NCBI GenBank assembly: GCA_003523465.1
Contig: DQAA01000355.1
Span: 1-7,927 of the forward strand
Direction: 5' to 3'
DNA: 7,927 nucleotides
Source: Pseudomonas sp.
GTDB lineage: Bacteria > Pseudomonadota > Gammaproteobacteria > Pseudomonadales > Pseudomonadaceae
Position numbers and translations under genes: made by a program. Below the pieces are notes generated by a model. The model ran no database searches and was not told the origin of the DNA. It saw nothing but the letters and a program-made list of their open reading frames with translations. Positions 7,908 to 7,927 of this stretch are shown piece after piece (the first letter of the stretch is position 1; the number at the start of each line of letters is the position of its first letter).

Positions 7908-7927
7908 GTGGGAGCGGATTTACCGGA
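7908..7927. repeat. Start of a third REP element of another subtype, cut by the window edge
   Basis: GTGGGAGCGGATTTACCGGA begins with the same GTGGGAGC block as the right REP unit, but its stem is CGG-ATTTA-CCG, resembling the GTGGGAGCGGGTTTACCCGC-type REPs of Pseudomonas. The element runs to the last base, so its full length cannot be seen. Confidence 0.55.

Overview
The window is GC-rich DNA, almost fully coding on the + strand, from a gammaproteobacterium that is most likely a Pseudomonas of the fluorescens group. Three things point there: strongly GC-biased third codon positions, compact AAGGA-type ribosome sites, and Pseudomonas-style REP elements (CATCGC...GCTCCCACA and its inverse) at the right edge. 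This assignment is inferred from style and was not checked by a search.

Layout: (1) Bases 1 to about 53 do not belong with what follows. On the - strand they encode the end of a TetR-family helix-turn-helix (QRIYAYFGSKQGMFHAV). At about 46-57 this is joined to the middle of a terA-like gene, so the junction is a rearrangement scar or an assembly chimera. (2) 55-3510 is a tellurite-resistance (ter) operon in the order terA (5'-truncated), terB, terC, terD, terE. All genes are on the + strand with gaps of 2 to about 50 bases, and the operon closes with a strong intrinsic terminator at 3481-3510. (3) 3511-3765 is a 255-base intergenic region. Its AT-rich core holds a LysR-box-like inverted repeat. 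(4) 3766-5904 is katG, a full-length bifunctional catalase-peroxidase with every catalytic and cross-link residue present, followed by a 14-bp-stem terminator. (5) 6021-6764 is a class I SAM-dependent methyltransferase with its own candidate -10 box just after the katG terminator. (6) 6891-7757 is a membrane-anchored SPFH/prohibitin-family protein. (7) 7787-7927 is a gene-free tail with an inverted REP pair (REPIN) and the start of a third REP of a different arm sequence.

How the genes may work together: TerB, TerC and the TerD-domain proteins (TerA, TerD, TerE) form the usual envelope-associated, calcium- and metal-linked stress module. KatG removes H2O2, so the first two transcription units plausibly form an oxidative and metalloid stress neighbourhood. 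The terminator at 3481 shows they are separate units. The methyltransferase and SPFH genes have no evident functional tie to them.

I found no convincing previously undescribed system. The most notable anomaly is the TetR/terA junction at the left end, which removes the terA N-terminal domain and the native operon promoter from the window. Smaller items are the terC start choice, long identical tracts in terD and terE, the katG upstream dyad, a possible folded structure ahead of the SPFH gene, and the mixed REP cluster. I saw no tRNA, rRNA, CRISPR array or intact insertion sequence.
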